The notes under the pieces were generated by a model. It was not told where the DNA came from. It worked only from the letters and a program-made list of their open reading frames with translations, and did not search any database. From an uncultured Clostridia bacterium (GTDB lineage: Bacteria; Bacillota; Clostridia; Oscillospirales; Acutalibacteraceae), in contig CANPVE010000012.1 of NCBI GenBank assembly GCA_947581635.1, positions 16,768-80,767 of the forward strand: a stretch of 64,000 nt of DNA. Direction: 5' to 3'. The position numbers were made by a program, and so were the translations under genes. Position 1 is the stretch's first letter, and every line of letters starts with the position of its first letter. Below are positions 61,858 to 64,000 of the stretch, in pieces.

Positions 61858-62670
61858 ATCAGAAAATTGAATTGATAAGAAGTAAAAAAGGTTTTATTTG
61901 CGATATGGACGGAGTTATTTACCACGGCAATACACTTCTCCCCGGAGCGGCCGAATTTGTTGAGTGGCTGCAAAAAGAAAAGAAGAAATACCTTTTTTTG
62001 ACAAACAACAGCGGCTATACTCCGAAAGAACTGCAACAACGGCTTAAACGAATGGGATTAAATGTTTCGGAAGAACATTTTTATACCAGCGCGCTTGCCA
62101 CAGCTGAGTTTTGGAAGGTACAGGCACCGGGGTGTTCCGTATATGCTATCGGAGAAGCCGGGTTACTTAACGCCCTTTATGATGCCGGAATTACAATGAA
62201 TGATGTTGATCCGGATTATGTTGTTTTTGGAGAAGGGCGTTCCTATTCCATAGACACGCTTATAAAAGCGACGAACCTTGTTATGGCTGGCGCAAAGCTT
62301 CTTGGTGCCAATTCAGATGTGTCCGGTCCTATTGAAAATGGCATAACGCCTGCCTGTCGAGCCCTTATCGCCCCGGTTGAATTAGCAACCGGAAAACATG
62401 CCTACTTTTGCGGGAAACCGAACCCTCTTATGATGCGTACCGGACTGCGGATTTTAGAGTGTCATTCTGGGGAGGCTGTTTATGATCGGAGATAGAATGG
62501 ACACAGACATTATTTCCGGTATGGAAAGCGGTATGTCAACGGTCTTGGTACTTTCAGGGGTATCTACTTTGGAGAACATCGCCCCATACGCATATCAGCC
62601 AACAATCATCATAAACGGAGTTGGCGATCTTGCACATGCTGAAGCAAAAGCTGGTGATGGGCATGGGTAA
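61854..62670 (+). pseudogene. NagD-family HAD phosphatase with a frameshift
   Basis: Starts at the ATG overlapping the Na/Pi cotransporter. Catalytic DxD nucleophile motif in ICDMDGVIYHG, motif II in FLTNNSG, cap domain, and the FCGKPNPLM region are all present. After LECHSGEAV one extra T in GTTTATG (about 62478-62482) shifts the frame to a stop at 62495; the remainder, GDRMDTDIISGMESGMSTVLVLSG with the motif III/IV residues, continues in another frame to 62670. Intact relatives (about 265 residues) hydrolyse nucleotide or sugar phosphates. Either a recent mutation or an assembly error. The end (after GDLAHAEAK) does not look native, which suggests a recombination junction. Confidence 0.85.
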
Positions 62671-62763
62671 CGCCTCCGCCTTCATGATTACCGACGCACA
62701 GACGCAGAGCCGATGATTATGTGAGATACTTCACATCTCATCGGCTCGTGCTGCCTGATAAAC

Positions 62764-62785
62764 AAAAAAGCAGCCCTGTGGCTAC
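62764..62785 (-). terminator. Terminator of the XRE regulator gene
   Basis: Minus-strand six-bp stem (GTAGCC/GGCTGC with a G-U pair) and six T, about 20 bases beyond the stop. A second hairpin at about 62710-62747 (AGCCGATGA...TCATCGGCT) lies just before it. Confidence 0.55.
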
Positions 62786-62806
62786 TTTTAAGTCAATGTT
62801 TAGGTA

Positions 62807-63136
62807 TTAATTGGAATCCTTAAACGCATCTGCCTGTTCGCACAGCGCAATATACTTTTGGATTTCATCCTCGCTTTTGTCTACGAAGAAGTCAACCACA
62901 GATTTGGATACCCTCCCGGTTTTGCTGTCTTGAAATACAACAGCGTCAAGGCTGATATCCAATTCCTTTGCGATAGTGGCCACCGTTTCAAAGCGCGGAC
63001 TGCTTTTGCAGCGTTCAAGTTCAATAATCGTGCGCACACTCATGTGCAATTTGTCTGCCAACTGTCTCTGCGTCAGATTCCGCTTGATTCTTGCGGCGCG
63101 GACATCGGCAGCAAATAAATCCAGCGGATTCTGCAT
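62807..63136 (-). CDS. XRE-family repressor (Tn916 Orf9-like position)
   Basis: 109 residues. Helix-turn-helix at about 17-70 (RIKRNLTQRQLADKLHMSVRTIIELERCKSSPRFETVATIAKELDISLD). The C-terminal 40 residues are helical and acidic. It faces away from the sigma-like gene 455 bases to the right, the same arrangement as Orf9 and Orf7 in Tn916-type conjugative elements, where the repressor controls transfer genes. Family membership is certain; the specific role is inferred. Confidence 0.85.
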   Translation of the reverse strand: MQNPLDLFAADVRAARIKRNLTQRQLADKLHMSVRTIIELERCKSSPRFETVATIAKELDISLDAVVFQDSKTGRVSKSVVDFFVDKSEDEIQKYIALCEQADAFKDSN

Positions 63137-63591
63137 TATACCTCACCTCGTATATATTGTAGTATGCGCTAACGCTCATATAAATAACCATAAGGTTCAT
63201 ATCGAGTGAGTTACTATTCACTTTTGGAAGGAGAAGCTTGTCAAGAACATGATGCCATTACGGAGGTTAGAATGAAGGATCTTCCAATTCGATTCCAAGG
63301 GCTTTCAACATAAAAACAGATACATAACAAAATGGCCATCGAACTGCACTTATGAAAATGAGTTGCAGTTCATTTTTTGTGTGTTGGAAAGCATATTGAA
63401 GGAACATTGCCTCCGTATTTTGCAGACTGCCTCGCACTGTTCTCAAATTAAATACTGTCAATTCCAAGGCGTGCAAGCGGCGAATTATGCCTGCCTGTTC
63501 GCCTTTTGCCATATATGCAGCGTAGGCTGCCGCGATCCCCCGGTCAATCGCTTTGATTTGCTCAAAAACGATTGATTGGAGGTAAAACACA
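63137..63591. other. Regulatory spacer with a 13-codon leader and hairpin
   Basis: On the plus strand a GGAGG at about 63262 precedes ATG 63271 of a 13-codon frame (MKDLPIRFQGLST) ending at 63312. About 20 bases on is a hairpin (GAACTGCA/TGCAGTTC arms, about 63333-63364) followed by ATTTTTT, terminator-like. The layout resembles an attenuator upstream of the sigma-like gene. A 131-codon minus-strand frame (63267-63662) crosses the sigma start and has no ribosome site; I do not count it as a gene. Confidence 0.45.
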
Positions 63592-64000
63592 ATGGATGGG
63601 AAACATCCAAAAAGAAGAAAAGATAAATATAACCCGTACACTCTGAATGTCGCAGACGGCAAGTTCTATCTGTCTTTCCGCGACGGAACAGGTGCGCTTC
63701 ACGAAATGGAGATTGACAGCGCTCTGTATGAAACGCTGAATGCGTTCGAGCTGGACGATCTGTCCTACCTCAACGAATGGGATAGGCATATCGAGCACTC
63801 CGAACTTTCAGAGGAAACACTGGAACAGCGAATGTGGAGAGCGTCTCCCTCTGTGGAAGAAGCCGTATATCGCAGAATGCAGTATGAACGGCTCTATCAG
63901 GCGATTGACCGTCTGCCGAAAGACAGCGACGGCGGCTGATCCTCTATTATTTCTACGATTTTACATACGAAAAGATTGCGGAGATAGAGGGCTGCTCGGT
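63592..64000 (+). pseudogene. Sigma-70-like regulator of a conjugative element (Tn916 Orf7-like), frameshifted; runs off window
   Basis: Begins at ATG 63592 with GGAGG upstream. The N-terminal part KRRKDKYNPYTLNVADGKFYLSFRDG, FELDDLSYLNEWDRHIEHSELSEE and MQYERLYQAIDRLP match the small sigma-like proteins of Tn916/Tn1549 elements. After LPK the frame drifts into a TGA at 63937-63939, while a shifted frame from about 63923 reads QRRRLILYYFYDFTYEKIAEIEGC, the expected region-4 helix-turn-helix. One base is missing near 63919-63923. The gene therefore appears broken, unless this is a sequencing error. It continues beyond the right edge. Confidence 0.85.

Noticed and set aside
63267..63662. 131-codon minus-strand frame between the XRE and sigma-like genes
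   Set aside because: Overlaps the well-supported sigma-like start and its ribosome site; no site of its own.
1..64000. CRISPR arrays, rRNA or tRNA genes
   Set aside because: Looked for regularly spaced direct repeats and cloverleaf or rRNA signatures in the intergenic regions; none seen by eye.

Overview
The window looks like a spore-forming, low-to-mid GC Clostridia (Firmicutes) chromosome, probably a gut Oscillospirales/Lachnospirales-type organism. Support: the sporulation gene yunB, a tRNA-Trp T-box leader, an FMN riboswitch on ribU, maltodextrin ABC genes with glycogen phosphorylase and amylomaltase, many A+T-rich sigma-A promoters with 17-bp spacers, and U-tailed terminators. No rRNA, tRNA or CRISPR array was seen.

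Layout. 1-600: 5' part of yunB (minus). 0.77-8.65 kb (minus): two adjacent units, malQ-glgP and malE-malF-malG, for uptake and phosphorolysis of maltodextrins. 9.1-15.8 kb (minus): trp operon trpE-trpGD(fused)-trpC-trpB-trpA behind a Trp T-box; trpF is absent and its usual place holds a 385-bp gene-free gap. 16.1-17.4 kb: lysA-type diaminopimelate decarboxylase. 17.8-21.0 kb: a giant YfhO-family membrane protein. 21.0-21.8 kb: an inverted pair of dispersed repeats around a very strong terminator, then an FMN riboswitch and ribU. 22.5-23.3 kb: PHP-family histidinol-phosphatase. 23.8-25.3 kb and 33.0-36.5 kb: two paralogous VTC-domain/DUF4956 pairs, the second followed by a Cthe_2159-type beta-helix lipoprotein. 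Between them (minus): DUF1292 protein, putP, MATE pump, FrhB-like iron-sulfur protein and a two-module lipoprotein. 36.7-50.1 kb: small coiled-coil protein, an ABC-F ATPase with one dead nucleotide site, SH3/serine-hydrolase protein, MreB homologue, YihY, a 1115-residue TPR/GGDEF protein and three uncharacterised genes.

From about 50.3 kb the character changes: a broken large serine recombinase, an HxlR-regulator remnant, then a complete phosphate-starvation block (pstS-pstC-pstA-pstB-phoU, an EamA transporter, phoP-phoR, and a separately promoted Na/Pi cotransporter with a HAD phosphatase). Two near-identical Pho-type promoters (52.64 and 60.00 kb) tie the two transcription units together. 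The right edge (62.8-64 kb) has an XRE repressor opposite a Tn916-Orf7-like sigma gene, as in the regulatory module of Tn916/Tn1549-type conjugative elements. Three genes here carry a stop or frameshift, so the island is probably a decaying mobile element.

A family of related 75-230 bp intergenic repeats (six clear copies, one doubtful) is scattered through 11-48.5 kb and is not seen in the 50-64 kb island. Most attractive for follow-up are the duplicated VTC/DUF4956/beta-helix locus, the repeat family, the asymmetric ABC-F protein, and the phosphate island.
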